The notes under the pieces are model-generated. The model had not been told where the DNA came from. It worked only from the letters and a program-made list of their open reading frames with translations, and ran no database searches. From positions 23,324,233 to 23,388,232 of the forward strand of contig CP137684.1 of the NCBI GenBank assembly GCA_037976565.1: DNA of 64,000 bases, in the 5' to 3' direction. This DNA comes from Mesocentrotus franciscanus (lineage: Eukaryota > Echinodermata > Echinoidea > Camarodonta > Strongylocentrotidae). The translations under genes and the position numbers were made by a program. The number at the start of each line of letters is the position of its first letter. Positions within the stretch are counted from its first letter, which is position 1. This document shows, in pieces, positions 10,801 through 22,460 of this stretch.

Positions 10801-12048
10801 TTAAAGGCCAGGTTCATTGATTTTGAAATCGACTGAATTTGGTATCATTGTAAATCAGAACATTACACTGAGTAAAACTATCACATTTGTGTAACTTGTA
10901 AATTCGTGCGAAAATTATAAAAGTTGATTAAACTTGACGAAATATCACCCCACTCGAGACCCCGAAAACATCGTAAGTCAGGTGATTTTTGAGTGACGTA
11001 GCACAATGAACAATTAATACAATGGGCCGCTCAGCTGATCGGTGCGCGATGCAGTTTGCGTGCAATTCACATGTATTGCATTGACTCTTGAGGACCGTAC
11101 CCATTCTTACCCAACATTGTTTACCTTTATCAAAGTCACCCTGCAAATATCGATATGGACGAAAACATACTTGATTTGAGTTTTGAGGAGATAGAAGAAG
11201 GAAGTACCTCGGACAACGACAACGACAATGGAGATTTGGGAGATCTAGACCTAGAAGAAGATCTGGAAGATTTTGCCGAAGTCGATGGACAAGCACAAGC
11301 TGTCGGGGCAGCCGCAGTCGCTGCGTATCTACATGAGCCCGCATATCACAGCCAGGCCAGCCGGCCCGGCGCTTGATCGAGCAAGCTGTGAATCGCGAAC
11401 CGGACTGATCTAAGTCTTCTCTCGACTTCCACTTTCCCCATTTATCTATCAAAAATCTAAACTAATCGGCCTAATCAGACATTTTCGTAATGAATATTTG
11501 GACAATTATATGTAAACTTGTCGCATATTTTGCCCCAGAAGAGTCGTTAGTTCAGCATGCAAAATGTCTTAGGCACTCCCAGATCCGACACATACACGCT
11601 GAGCTGCCCTCAGAATATGTGGTTATTTTCCCGATTTTTATGGTCAAATGTGACGGTAAATAACATAAAAATCGAATACACATTTGTAGAAAGTATTATT
11701 TATTCAGTGTATCTCATTCAAAGTGCCTAAAATAAAGGAAATATCACAACTGGCGGTAAATATACAAACAACGTTAACCCATATCTAAAAATTGCAATGG
11801 GTATCCAACATTGTCCCGAATGTGTGATTGCAGGTTGTTCATAATGTGACGTCATTTTATCGCATGTAAATAACGCCGTCATTTCACTTTGTGAGTGGGT
11901 TTTGGAAAGGGTATCAAAATTGCAATTAATTTATTCCTCACAATAGTGAGGGCTTTAAAAGTACTTTAGTCATTTTTTTAATGTTTTCAGCAATCTGTAG
12001 AGGTGTGATTTGCCTTTTTTTCCAAATTTCAATGAACCTGGCCTTTAA
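10801..12048. mobile_element. TTAA-flanked TIR element (piggyBac-like), non-autonomous
   Basis: Perfect 20-base terminal inverted repeats read TTAAAGGCCAGGTTCATTGA at 10801-10820 and its complement at 12029-12048. Both ends are flanked by TTAA, the target site of piggyBac-type transposases. The 1.25-kb interior has no transposase catalytic region; only a short acidic ORF (11155-11376) is open. The right end recurs at 18513-18537 beside the assembly gap, so the second copy of the element is mostly hidden in the gap. Confidence 0.7.
11155..11376 (+). CDS. Short acidic ORF inside the TTAA element
   Basis: This 73-codon frame starts MDENILDLSFEEIEEG, has an Asp/Glu/Asn run, then an Ala-rich segment and a stop. 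It sits centrally in the TIR element. Acidic N-termini are common in piggyBac-family transposases, so it could be the remnant N-terminus of an internally deleted transposase. It could equally be chance. No zinc finger or catalytic Asp motif is visible. Not recognised as a family member. Confidence 0.3.
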   Translation: MDENILDLSFEEIEEGSTSDNDNDNGDLGDLDLEEDLEDFAEVDGQAQAVGAAAVAAYLHEPAYHSQASRPGA

Positions 12049-12279
12049 ACTGCTGGCGAACAGAGCAACAAGACGAATCTCTGTAGTTATTACGATCTCT
12101 GCCCAGTAGTGTCGTATTTGTGCCATCGAACTGAGTCGACCAAATCAATTGATTCATTATATATATACAGGTTGTATATATATTTTTTCTTCTTCTTTTC
12201 CCTGTATTATAAGAGTAATTTTAATTGCTTCATTGTTTTAATTAAATGTAATGTTAATTGTTAATTTTATAATTGGGTA

Positions 12280-15200
12280 AAGTGGGGGCACGCTAGAAGA
12301 GTCATATATCTCGCACCCGTGGGCAACGTGTCTGACACGGCCGGTTGTAGCAACTACTCCGAAGATCAAGATTAAGATTAAGATTAAGATTGAGATCAAA
12401 ACCAACATAATGAAATTTCCTATAGAGCAGCATCCCAGAGCCATCCTGCTGAATCACCCCTATCACGACCGGCCCTGACGGTGCTATCATGGAACGCTGA
12501 AGGTATATAAGATGCCAAGGAGGAAGTCCTTGCTCATCTGTGCAAACAAATGAACTGCGATGTGCTATGTCTTCAAGAGACTCACCGCGGCAGCGACAAT
12601 CCATGGCCCAAGGTCAAGGGTATGAAGCTTGCCATCGAACGACCACATCACCAATATGGAAGTGCTATCTTCACGAACGAGGAGATGAAAGCGTAATCTA
12701 CATCCTATACCAACAATGACGACATCGAAGTGCTGAATGTGACAATCAAAGGACTAACGATTACCTCCATCTACAAGCCACCAAACATCGGTTTATCCGT
12801 ATCCCTCCACCACTACCAATAGGAATATTGTAATTGGCGATTACAACAGCCACAGCATGCAATGGAGCTACGATACCACTGGAGATGATGGAGCACTAGT
12901 TGAAACATGGGCCCAAAACAATGACCTAAAACTAATCCACGACCTATAAGCTCCCAAAGTCTTTTGCCAGTGCCCGCTGGAAGAGACGATACAACCCAGA
13001 TCTAGCTTTCTGCAGCAGACTACTTGCTCCCACCAGTCGTAAGTTTGTAGCTGAGCCGATTCTAAGATCCCAACACCGCTAAGGCAGAATGGCCTGCTTT
13101 CATCGAAAACCTTGATCATGCCCTAACAAATCTCCCATCAGACCCAAAGAACTATGAATCTTTCATAGACATCATCAAGAAGGTGTCACGTAGACGTATC
13201 CCAAGAGGCTGTCGCACAACATACATTCTAGGCATCGACGTAGAATCAAGTCAGCTTCTGGCAAACTACAACACAGCCTACGACGCAGATCCTTTCTCAG
13301 AGGACACCATCAACCTTGGAGAAGAGCTCATCTCAAGGATATCTCAACGACATATAGGCAGATGTGGCAGCAAATGATTGAAACGACAGACCTAAGACAC
13401 AGCAGCAGGAAAGCATGGGCTTCCATACGCAAGCTTGGAATTGACAACACCCGAGCTCAACAGCATTATAATGTTGCGGCAGACCAAGTAGCGAGTCAGC
13501 TGTTGAAGAATGGAAAGGCCCCAAGACGACTAATTCACACAGGCACAAACTACCTGGAGTTGACCAGAACATGTCTCTTTTCACAAGACCTATTTCTGAA
13601 GAACTACAGAAAGTTATCTCCACCCTACAGGTCAACAAGGCAGCAGGCATCGACGACATCAGATCGGAGCAGATCAAACACATGGGCTCTGTAGCACAGA
13701 AATGGCTGCTAGACATGTTTAACAACTGAATTGAGAACACCTGTGTTCCAAAACAGTGGCACCGAACCAAAGCCGTCGCTATCCTCAAGCCAGGAAAGGA
13801 CTCGAACGAAGCCAAGAACTTCGACTGATCTCGCTCCTGTGCCAAACATACAATCTGCTTGAACGCCTTATTCTCAACAGAATTGCGACTCACGTTGACA
13901 GCCAACTAAACTGTGAGCAGGCAGGCTTCCGACCAGGAAAATCCACCACGGGACAACTTCTCAACCTGACCCAAGACATCGAAGACGGTTTTCAGAACAA
14001 CCTCATCACCGGTGCAGTATTTGTGAATTTATCTGCTGCTTATGATACTGTTAATCACCAAAGGCTACAGATAAAACTTCATGACATCACAAATGACCTC
14101 AACCTCACCAGATTCACCCAGAAGATGACGCAGAACAGACGCTTCTTTGTCGAACTTGATGGGCAAAAGAGCAGATGGCGGAAACAGAAAACGGTCTCCC
14201 CAGGGTGGCGTCCTGGGGCCAACACTCTACAACATCTACACTGCTGACATCCCTTTAACTGAGAACACTCGAAACTTAATCTATGCAGATGACACCTGCA
14301 TCACAGCCCAGCATAGTACCTTCGAAGCTGTTGAACTCCATCTCAACACAGCCCTCGCAAGCCTTTCGGAATACTACAGAGCAAACTACCTACGGACAAA
14401 CCCATCCAAGACTCAGGTGTGTGTCTTCCACCTGAAGAACATGGAGGCAAAGAGAGAACTGAAGCTAGAATGGGACAATGTGCAGCTCAACCACTGTGAG
14501 CATCCAATGTACCTAGGTGTAAAACTCGACCGCACCTTATCCTATAAGAATTAAGCACATCAAGAAGACAATAGGCAAAGTAGAATCTCGAAATGCCATC
14601 ATCGGGAGGCTAGCAACTTCACACTATGGCGCTGACCCCAAAACTGTACATACTGCAGCTGTTGCCCTCTGCATGTCATCCGCAGAATTTGCTTGCCTAG
14701 TTTGCATGGAGCAGATCAGCCCATGTGAAGAAGCTTGGCACCACACTTAATAACACATATCGAAAGATAACAGGCTGCCTGATACCAACAAAAGTTGAGG
14801 AGATATATCACCTCGTTGGCATCAGATCTCCTAACCACAGACGCACTAACACCTGCCTACAGGAACGGATGAAGCAGACGACAGATGACAGACACATGTT
14901 ATACGGCAACCTACAACCCGACACAGCTTCCTCAATTCTATTCCATCGAATCCATGACACATGCTCCGCCGACAAATGCTCCGGAAAAGCGACAATTGCT
15001 CTGCGACATTTGCTCCGACGTCAAATGCTCCGCCGACATTTGCTCCAACGCCTTAACTATGAATGTGCCCGACCCGTCCCGCAGCAAGAAAACTCTGTTT
15101 GGTACTCATTATTGTTGAAAATAATTCTTTGGTTTAAAACGGTCGCTCGCCAGTTTATGATATAAACATGCTCATTTAATTAAGGAGGGAAATTAAGCAG

Positions 15201-15970
15201 GAAGATGCTATTCAATATTAATGATAAGTCTACATTTTTAGCTCTCTCTCTCTCTCGCTATATACCATCGCGTACCAAAAGGGAATAAATATCACCTTAA
15301 ATAATTGTGCCCAAGAAAAAAGAATCACTATTTGTTGAAATAATGTCGACTCAAGGTTGAGAAAAGTTTTGTTTTGCTGGCTACGGCCCTGAATAACAAC
15401 AACAAAACAAATCACACACACAAAAAAAAAAACCCATGAAAGAAATATTGTCGGCGGAGCAAATGTCGGCGGAGCAATTGTCGGCGGAGCAAATGTCGGC
15501 GGAGCAATTGTCGGCGGAGCAAATGTCGGCGGAGCAATTGTCGGCGGAGCAATTGTCGGCGGAGCAACTGTCGGCGGAGCATTTGACGTCGGAGCAAATG
15601 TCGCTTTTTGCGGAGCATTTGTCATCGGAGTAATCGTCGCCGGAGCATGTGTCGGGTTACCGTTCCATCACCTGAAGAGAATCCTCCACCATCAGCCAAG
15701 CCCATACTCATCAAAGGACTAAACCTGAAGTGGGCGGAGTGGAAATGCCTAAATCGAATGCGGACGACAATGGGGCGGTGTAAGGCCAACACGGCAAGAT
15801 GGGGTTATGCCCATGAAGAAGATATTCTCTGCGACTGCGAAGAGACTCAGACCATGGACCACATCTTGCAGTGCGGCGGAACGGGTTGCACAGATGAAGA
15901 CTTGGTCCTTGTAAATGCAGCCATAGGGCGATGGAAGAACTTAATTTAATGTAATTTAATTTAGGAACTT
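12280..15970 (+). pseudogene. Degenerate non-LTR retrotransposon (LINE), copy 1
   Basis: An apurinic endonuclease remnant begins near 12475 (LSWNAEG, then NCDVLCLQETHR) and is broken by stops and frameshifts. The reverse-transcriptase fingers and palm lie at 13756-14554: EQAGFRPGKSTTGQLL, FVNLSAAYDTVNH (motif A, catalytic Asp changed to Asn), PQGGVLGPTLYNIY and LIYADDTCI (motif C, YADD at 14282-14293). A frameshift near 14190 splits the palm in this copy. The thumb (LRTNPSKTQVCVFHL, HPMYLGVKLDRTL, ITGCLIPTKVEEIYHL) follows, then a 0.7-kb MITE interrupts it. The C-terminus resumes at 15655-15949 with CDCEETQTMDHILQC. Jockey/RTE-like by motifs; clade not settled. It is dead on several counts. 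Confidence 0.85.
14956..15653. mobile_element. Minisatellite-ended MITE inserted in LINE copy 1
   Basis: The ends are inverted: GACACATGCTCCGCCGAC at the left and the complement ending GGAGCATGTGTC at the right. Subterminal arrays of a 15-base unit (GTCGGCGGAGCAAAT/GTCGGCGGAGCAATT) lie at about 15450-15600, with the inverted counterpart at 14970-15045. The insert splits the LINE reading frame, whose C-terminus resumes directly after 15653. Arg/Leu- or Ala/Pro-rich frames over the array are artefacts of the repeat. Confidence 0.75.
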
Positions 15971-16319
15971 TACATTGATCTTGATCTAAGGAGACACGAA
16001 CGAGCAATCAATATCAACTCTGTATAAGATGGGACCCTGGTGTTCTAAATAAGGAAAGACACAAGGGTAGTTCATGTGTGGAGGAAATCAAGAAGAATAC
16101 AGATTAATAGGAATGGAGAGGGACACAGAAAAGGAGGAGAGAAGGCAAATGTGAAGAGAATTAAGAAAAAAAAAAACGGGATTAAAGTATTGAAACAAAA
16201 ACAGAGAGCAAGAATATAGTAAACAAGATACAACAATAAAAAATTCAAACTGGCATCTAATGTTATACAACTCACTCCTAGATCCTAATCAAATGATTGG
16301 TCATGCGCGGTTACGTGTG

Positions 16320-16580
16320 ATTCATTTACTGAGACTCTCCCATGTTTTTTCATGAAAAAGCGTGCAATAGTATAGAGATATCGACTGCTACGAGAGGACT
16401 GGCTGTTTTTATACGCTCAAGGGGGAAGTTTTAACACGTAAAACAATGGGGATCGCAGTATGAGGGCACTTTTCAAAAGACTATTGACTGGTAGGCGGAG
16501 CATGGCTAAAATCACGACTCCAATTTCGACCATGTAATCAGGTGGCTAGATTTCTAAAGTGAGGTATATAGTTTTCCAGT
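16320..16580. repeat. MITE-family fragment, copy 1
   Basis: Shares ATACGCTCAAGGG, ACACGTAAAACAATGGGGAT and AAAGTGAGGTATATA with 6585-7425. The copy-2 equivalent lies near 22811-23071. Confidence 0.5.
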
Positions 16581-16802
16581 ACCAGCCAACGATTTTTTAA
16601 ATATATTTTATATATATAGGATTTCTATGGGCATGCATGAACCTCATACGCGTTGCATGCTCTGTTGTTGACGACGAGCTTATTTGTCAGCCATACTGTC
16701 ACGAAACAATCTTAAATGAATTCCTAATTTACATCAAATAACAAGGATCTAGGAGATTCGTTGGCATAAAACAAATGACGCATGTTTTCATTCGTTCATT
16801 AT

Positions 16803-16921
16803 TTATACGATCTATCCGCCCTCGTTGAGGCTGTGTGTATCTATCGCACTCAGCCTAATTAACGGCTTCGTGCGAAAGATACGCAAAGCCTAAACTCGAG
16901 TGCGGATAGATCGTATAATGA
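16803..16921. repeat. 119-bp imperfect palindrome
   Basis: ATACGATCTATCCGC at the left is mirrored by GCGGATAGATCGTAT at the right, with interior pairing of GTATCTATCGCAC and GTGCGAAAGATAC. It recurs at 23293-23412 in the second copy. Confidence 0.75.
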
Positions 16922-17387
16922 ACTCATGCACATGCATCATTTGTATAATACAAACCACTCATAATAACTTTAACATAATTTTACAAGCTATCGATTGATT
17001 GCATTTGGTGCTACATATTTGTTATTTTGGAAATAATTGAAGACCAAAATAATACATGCATGTTCATTATATCATGGTACATTTATTTGAATTTCAGTGA
17101 ACCAACAGGCCAATAACACAGCCAATTATATTGCTCAAATTGCATTATGGTCAGTAATTTTGACACAAACATTGCACTTAAAAGGGCAAAATTCCATCTG
17201 TACAAATATTTGGGGGAGAGCCAAGCATGTGTTATTAAATGTGTTGATGCAATGTACATTAATACTAGCAAACAGTATTCAAATTAATTTTAGCCCTAAG
17301 TATCATCTATAAGATATTATGGCAGATATGTAGCCCAATATATTTGGTGTCATAACTGGAACTAGTTCGATATAAAGATAATTGAAA

Positions 17388-17632
17388 TGTAGAACAAGAC
17401 CCAGATCAATTATTGAACAAGATCAAGATCAATTATAGAACAAGACCCAGATCAATTATGGAACAAGACCCAGACCAATTATAGAACAAGATCAAGATCA
17501 ATTATTGAACAAGACCCAGATCAAATATAGAACAAGACCCAGATCAATTACAGAACAAGACCTAGATCAATTATAGAACAAGACCCAGATCATTTATAGA
17601 ATAAGACACCTATCAATTATTAAACAAATTTC
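17388..17632. repeat. 22-23-bp minisatellite, copy 1
   Basis: About ten units of GAACAAGACCCAGATCAATT plus ATA, with AAGATCAAGATC variants. Confidence 0.85.
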
Positions 17633-17691
17633 TTCATTCTATTTCTTCATGGTTTAGCAATCGCTACATGTATACATGTGTATATAATTAC

Positions 17692-17796
17692 CAGCAAAAT
17701 TTGTGAAGCCAACTGGAGTTCCGTCTGTAAATGTAGTAAACTCTCCTTCGGTTTCCTGATCATTTAATCCTATCCATACAAAATTTGTAATCATAT
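17692..17796 (-). CDS. C-type lectin middle exon, duplicate copy 1
   Basis: The sequence and splice sites are those of 24183-24287: acceptor ATTCCAG (17799-17797), donor G|GTAATT at 17691. It encodes MITNFVWIGLNDQETEGEF followed by FTDGTPVGFTNFA, containing the WIGL core of C-type lectins. The exon is 105 nt with phase 1 on both sides, so including it in addition to the other copy would keep the frame. Because the block is separated from its twin only by a 500-N gap, it is more likely an allelic duplicate from assembly than a second functional exon. Confidence 0.55.
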
Positions 17797-18012
17797 CTGG
17801 AATAGAACACACACAAAATCTAATTTATCCTTTTGTTCACCTGAAAGGTCTTGCTTGAGGAACTTTTTTTTTGGTGATAGTGTTTTTTAATCTTTTAAAC
17901 ACAAAAAAGGAAATCCTTTGGTAACTAAAATGGCAACTGTTGCAATGATATATGACAACAGGCAGAGAAATGTATAAATAGGACTTGAAACAAATCTAAC
18001 TTTTAAAATTGT

Positions 18013-18512
18013 NNNNNNNNNNNNNNNNNNNNNNNNNNNNNNNNNNNNNNNNNNNNNNNNNNNNNNNNNNNNNNNNNNNNNNNNNNNNNNNNNNNNNNNN
18101 NNNNNNNNNNNNNNNNNNNNNNNNNNNNNNNNNNNNNNNNNNNNNNNNNNNNNNNNNNNNNNNNNNNNNNNNNNNNNNNNNNNNNNNNNNNNNNNNNNNN
18201 NNNNNNNNNNNNNNNNNNNNNNNNNNNNNNNNNNNNNNNNNNNNNNNNNNNNNNNNNNNNNNNNNNNNNNNNNNNNNNNNNNNNNNNNNNNNNNNNNNNN
18301 NNNNNNNNNNNNNNNNNNNNNNNNNNNNNNNNNNNNNNNNNNNNNNNNNNNNNNNNNNNNNNNNNNNNNNNNNNNNNNNNNNNNNNNNNNNNNNNNNNNN
18401 NNNNNNNNNNNNNNNNNNNNNNNNNNNNNNNNNNNNNNNNNNNNNNNNNNNNNNNNNNNNNNNNNNNNNNNNNNNNNNNNNNNNNNNNNNNNNNNNNNNN
18501 NNNNNNNNNNNN
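18013..18512. other. Assembly gap, exactly 500 N
   Basis: An unsequenced run of exactly 500 N. The left flank equals the sequence just before 24503, and the right flank equals the sequence starting at 12024, which is expected if two versions of one locus were scaffolded end to end. Reading frames drawn across it are meaningless. Confidence 0.98.
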
Positions 18513-18769
18513 AAATTTCAATGAACCTGGCCTTTAAACTGCTGGCGAACAGAGCAACAAGACGAATCTCTGTAGTTATTACGATCTCTGCCCAGTAGTG
18601 TCGTATTTGTGCCATCGAACTGAGTCGACCAAATCAATTGATTCATTATATATATACAGGTTGTATATATATTTTTTCTTCTTCTTTTCCCTGTATTATA
18701 AGAGTAATTTTAATTGCTTCATTGTTTTAATTAAATGTAATGTTAATTGTTAATTTATAATTGGGTAAA

Positions 18770-21700
18770 GTGGGGCACGCTAGAAAGAGTCATATATCTC
18801 GCACCCGTGGGCAACGTGTCTGACACGGCCGGTTGTAGCAACTACTCCGAAGATCAAGATTAAGATTAAGATTAAGATTGAGATCAAAACCAACATAATG
18901 AAATTTCCCTATAGAGCAGCATCCCAGAGCCATCCTGCTGAATCACCCCTATCACGACCGGCCCTGACGGTGCTATCATGGAACGCTGAAGGTATATAAG
19001 ATGCCAAGGAGGAAGTCCTTGCTCATCTGTGCAAACAAATGAACTGCGATGTGCTATGTCTTCAAGAGACTCACCGCGGCAGCGACAATCCATGGCCCAA
19101 GGTCAAGGGTATGAAGCTTGCCATCGAACGACCACATCACCAATATGGAAGTGCTATCTTCACGAACGAGGAGAAAGCGTAATCTACATCCTATACCAAC
19201 AATGACGACATCGAAGTGCTGAATGTGACAATCAAAGGACTAACGATTACCTCCATCTACAAGCCACCAAACATCGGTTTATTCGTATCCCTCCACCACT
19301 ACCAATAGGAATATTGTAATTGGCGATTACAACAGCCACAGCATGCAATGGAGCTACGATACCACTGGAGATGATGGAGCACTAGTTGAAACATGGGCCC
19401 AAAACAATGACCTAAAACTAATCCACGACCTATAAGCTCCCAAAGTCTTTTGCCAGTGCCCGCTGGAAGAGACGATACAACCCAGATCTAGCTTTCTGCA
19501 GCAGACTACTTGCTCCCACCAGTCGTAAGTTTGTAGCTGAGCCGATTCTAAGATCCCAACACCGCTAAGGCAGAATGGCCTGCTTTCATCGAAAACCTTG
19601 ATCATGCCCTAACAAATCTCCCATCAGACCCAAAGAACTATGAATCTTTCATAGACATCATCAAGAAGGTGTCACGTAGACGTATCCCAAGAGGCTGTCG
19701 CACAACATACATTCTAGGCATCGACGTAGAATCAAGTCAGCTTCTGGCAAACTACAACACAGCCTACGACGCAGATCCTTTCTCAGAGGACACCATCAAC
19801 CTTGGAGAAGAGCTCATCTCAAGGATATCTCAACGACATATAGGCAGATGTGGCAGCAAATGATTGAAACGACAGACCTAAGACACAGCAGCAGGAAAGC
19901 ATGGGCTTCCATACGCAAGCTTGGAATTGACAACACCTGAGCTCAACAGCATTATAATGTTGCGGCAGACCAAGTAGCGAGTCAGCTGTTGAAGAATGGA
20001 AAGGCCCCAAGACGACTAATTCACACAGGCACAAACTACCTGGAGTTGACCAGAACATGTCTCTTTTCACAAGACCTATTTCTGAAGAACTACAGAAAGT
20101 TATCTCCACCCTACAGGTCAACAAGGCAGCAGGCATCGACGACATCAGATCGGAGCAGATCAAACACATGGGCTCTGTAGCACAGAAATGGCTGCTAGAC
20201 ATGTTTAACAACTGAATTGAGAACACCTGTGTTCCAAAACAGTGGCACCGAACCAAAGCCGTCGCTATCCTCAAGCCAGGAAAGGACTCGAACGAAGCCA
20301 AGAACTTCGACTGATCTCGCTCCTGTGCCAAACATACAATCTGCTTGAACGCCTTATTCTCAACAGAATTGCGACTCACGTTGACAGCCAACTAAACTGT
20401 GAGCAGGCAGGCTTCCGACCAGGAAAATCCACCACGGGACAACTTCTCAACCTGACCCAAGACATCGAAGATGGTTTTCAGAACAACCTCATCACCGGTG
20501 CAGTATTTGTGAATTTATCTGCTGCTTATGATACTGTTAATCACCAAAGGCTACAGATAAAACTTCATGACATCACAAATGACCTCAACCTCACCAGATT
20601 CACCCAGAAGATGACGCAGAACAGACGCTTCTTTGTCGAACTTGATGGGCAAAAGAGCAGATGGCGGAAACAGAAAAAACGGTCTCCCCAGGGTGGCGTC
20701 CTGGGGCCAACACTCTACAACATCTACACTGCTGACATCCCTTTAACTGAGAACACTCGAAACTTAATCTATGCAGATGACACCTGCATCACAGCCCAGC
20801 ATAGTACCTTCGAAGCTGTTGAACTCCATCTCAACACAGCCCTCGCAAGCCTTTCGGAATACTACAGAGCAAACTACCTACGGACAAACCCATCCAAGAC
20901 TCAGGTGTGTGTCTTCCACCTGAAGAACATGGAGGCAAAGAGAGAACTGAAGCTAGAATGGGACAATGTGCAGCTCAACCACTGTGAGCATCCAATGTAC
21001 CTAGGTGTAAAACTCGACCGCACCTTATCCTATAAGAATTAAGCACATCAAGAAGACAATAGGCAAAGTAGAATCTCGAAATGCCATCATCGGGAGGCTA
21101 GCAACTTCACACTATGGCGCTGACCCCAAAACTGTACATACTGCAGCTGTTGCCCTCTGCATGTCATCCGCAGAATTTGCTTGCCTAGTTTGCATGGAGC
21201 AGATCAGCCCATGTGAAGAAGCTTGGCACCACACTTAATAACACATATCGAAAGATAACAGGCTGCCTGATACCAACAAAAGTTGAGGAGATATATCACC
21301 TCGTTGGCATCAGATCTCCTAACCACAGACGCACTAACACCTGCCTACAGGAACGGATGAAGCAGACGACAGATGACAGACACATGTTATACGGCAACCT
21401 ACAACCCGACACAGCTTCCTCAATTCTATTCCATCGAATCCATGACACATGCTCCGCCGACAAATGCTCCGGAAAAAGCGACAATTGCTCTGCGACATTT
21501 GCTCCGACGTCAAATGCTCCGCCGACATTTGCTCCAACGCCTTAACTATGAATGTGCCCGACCCGTCCCGCAGCAAGAAAACTCTGTTTGGTACTCATTA
21601 TTGTTGAAAATAATTCTTTGGTTTAAAACGGTCGCTCGCCAGTTTATGATATAAACATGCTCATTTAATTAAGGAGGGAAATTAAGCAGGAAGATGCTAT

Positions 21701-22460
21701 TCAATATTAATGATAAGTCTACATTTTTAGCTCTCTCTCTCTCTCTCGCTATATACCATCGCGTACCAAAAGGGAATAAATATCACCTTAAATAATTGTG
21801 CCCAAGAAAAAAGAATCACTATTTGTTGAAATAATGTCGACTCAAGGTTGAGAAAAGTTTTGTTTTGCTGGCTACGGCCCTGAATAACAACAACAAAACA
21901 AATCACACACACAAAAAAAAAAAAACCCATGAAAGAAATATTGTCGGCGGAGCAAATGTCGGCGGAGCAATTGTCGGCGGAGCAAATGTCGGCGGAGCAA
22001 TTGTCGGCGGAGCAAATGTCGGCGGAGCAATTGTCGGCGGAGCAATTGTCGGCGGAGCAACTGTCGGCGGAGCATTTGACGTCGGAGCAAATGTCGCTTT
22101 TGCGGAGCATTTGTCATCGGAGTAATCGTCGCCGGAGCATGTGTCGGGTTACCGTTCCATCACCTGAAGAGAATCCTCCACCATCAGCCAAGCCCATACT
22201 CATCAAAGGACTAAACCTGAAGTGGGCGGAGTGGAAATGCCTAAATCGAATGCGGACGACAATGGGGCGGTGTAAGGCCAACACGGCAAGATGGGGTTAT
22301 GCCCATGAAGAAGATATTCTCTGCGACTGCGAAGAGACTCAGACCATGGACCACATCTTGCAGTGCGGCGGAACGGGTTGCACAGATGAAGACTTGGTCC
22401 TTGTAAATGCAGCCATAGGGCGATGGAAGAACTTAATTTAATGTAATTTAATTTAGGAAC
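18770..22460 (+). pseudogene. Degenerate LINE, copy 2
   Basis: Same element as at 12280-15970. Here the palm is in one frame (20242-21042) because a 2-base difference near 20680 restores the join between the RT finger and the PQGGVLGP block. It retains YADD at 20770-20781 but also has Asn in place of the motif A Asp (FVNLSAAYD). The endonuclease region has the same stops. The C-terminal Cys-rich segment lies at 22145-22441. Confidence 0.85.
21444..22145. mobile_element. Minisatellite-ended MITE inserted in LINE copy 2
   Basis: Same insertion, at the same LINE position, as 14956-15653. The array of 15-base units lies at about 21942-22092. Small run-length differences from copy 1 only. Confidence 0.75.

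Larger units (their letters stand above)
12024..18012. repeat. Copy 1 of a 6.49-kb duplicated block
   Basis: Identical in order to 18513-24502 with an offset of 6489-6492 bases. Differences are sparse: a 3-base deletion near 12685/19175, a C/T change near 13452/19938, a 2-base indel near 14190/20680, and single-base run-length changes. The left end of copy 2 and the right end of copy 1 both abut the N gap, so the true ends of the repeat unit are unknown. Confidence 0.9.

Noticed and set aside
15230..15633. Ala/Pro- or Arg/Leu-repeat ORFs near the LINE
   Set aside because: They read the 15-bp minisatellite of the inserted MITE, whose period is a multiple of three.
17887..18615. ORFs spanning the N run
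   Set aside because: Unsequenced bases were translated as X; the flanks belong to two different ends of a duplicated block.
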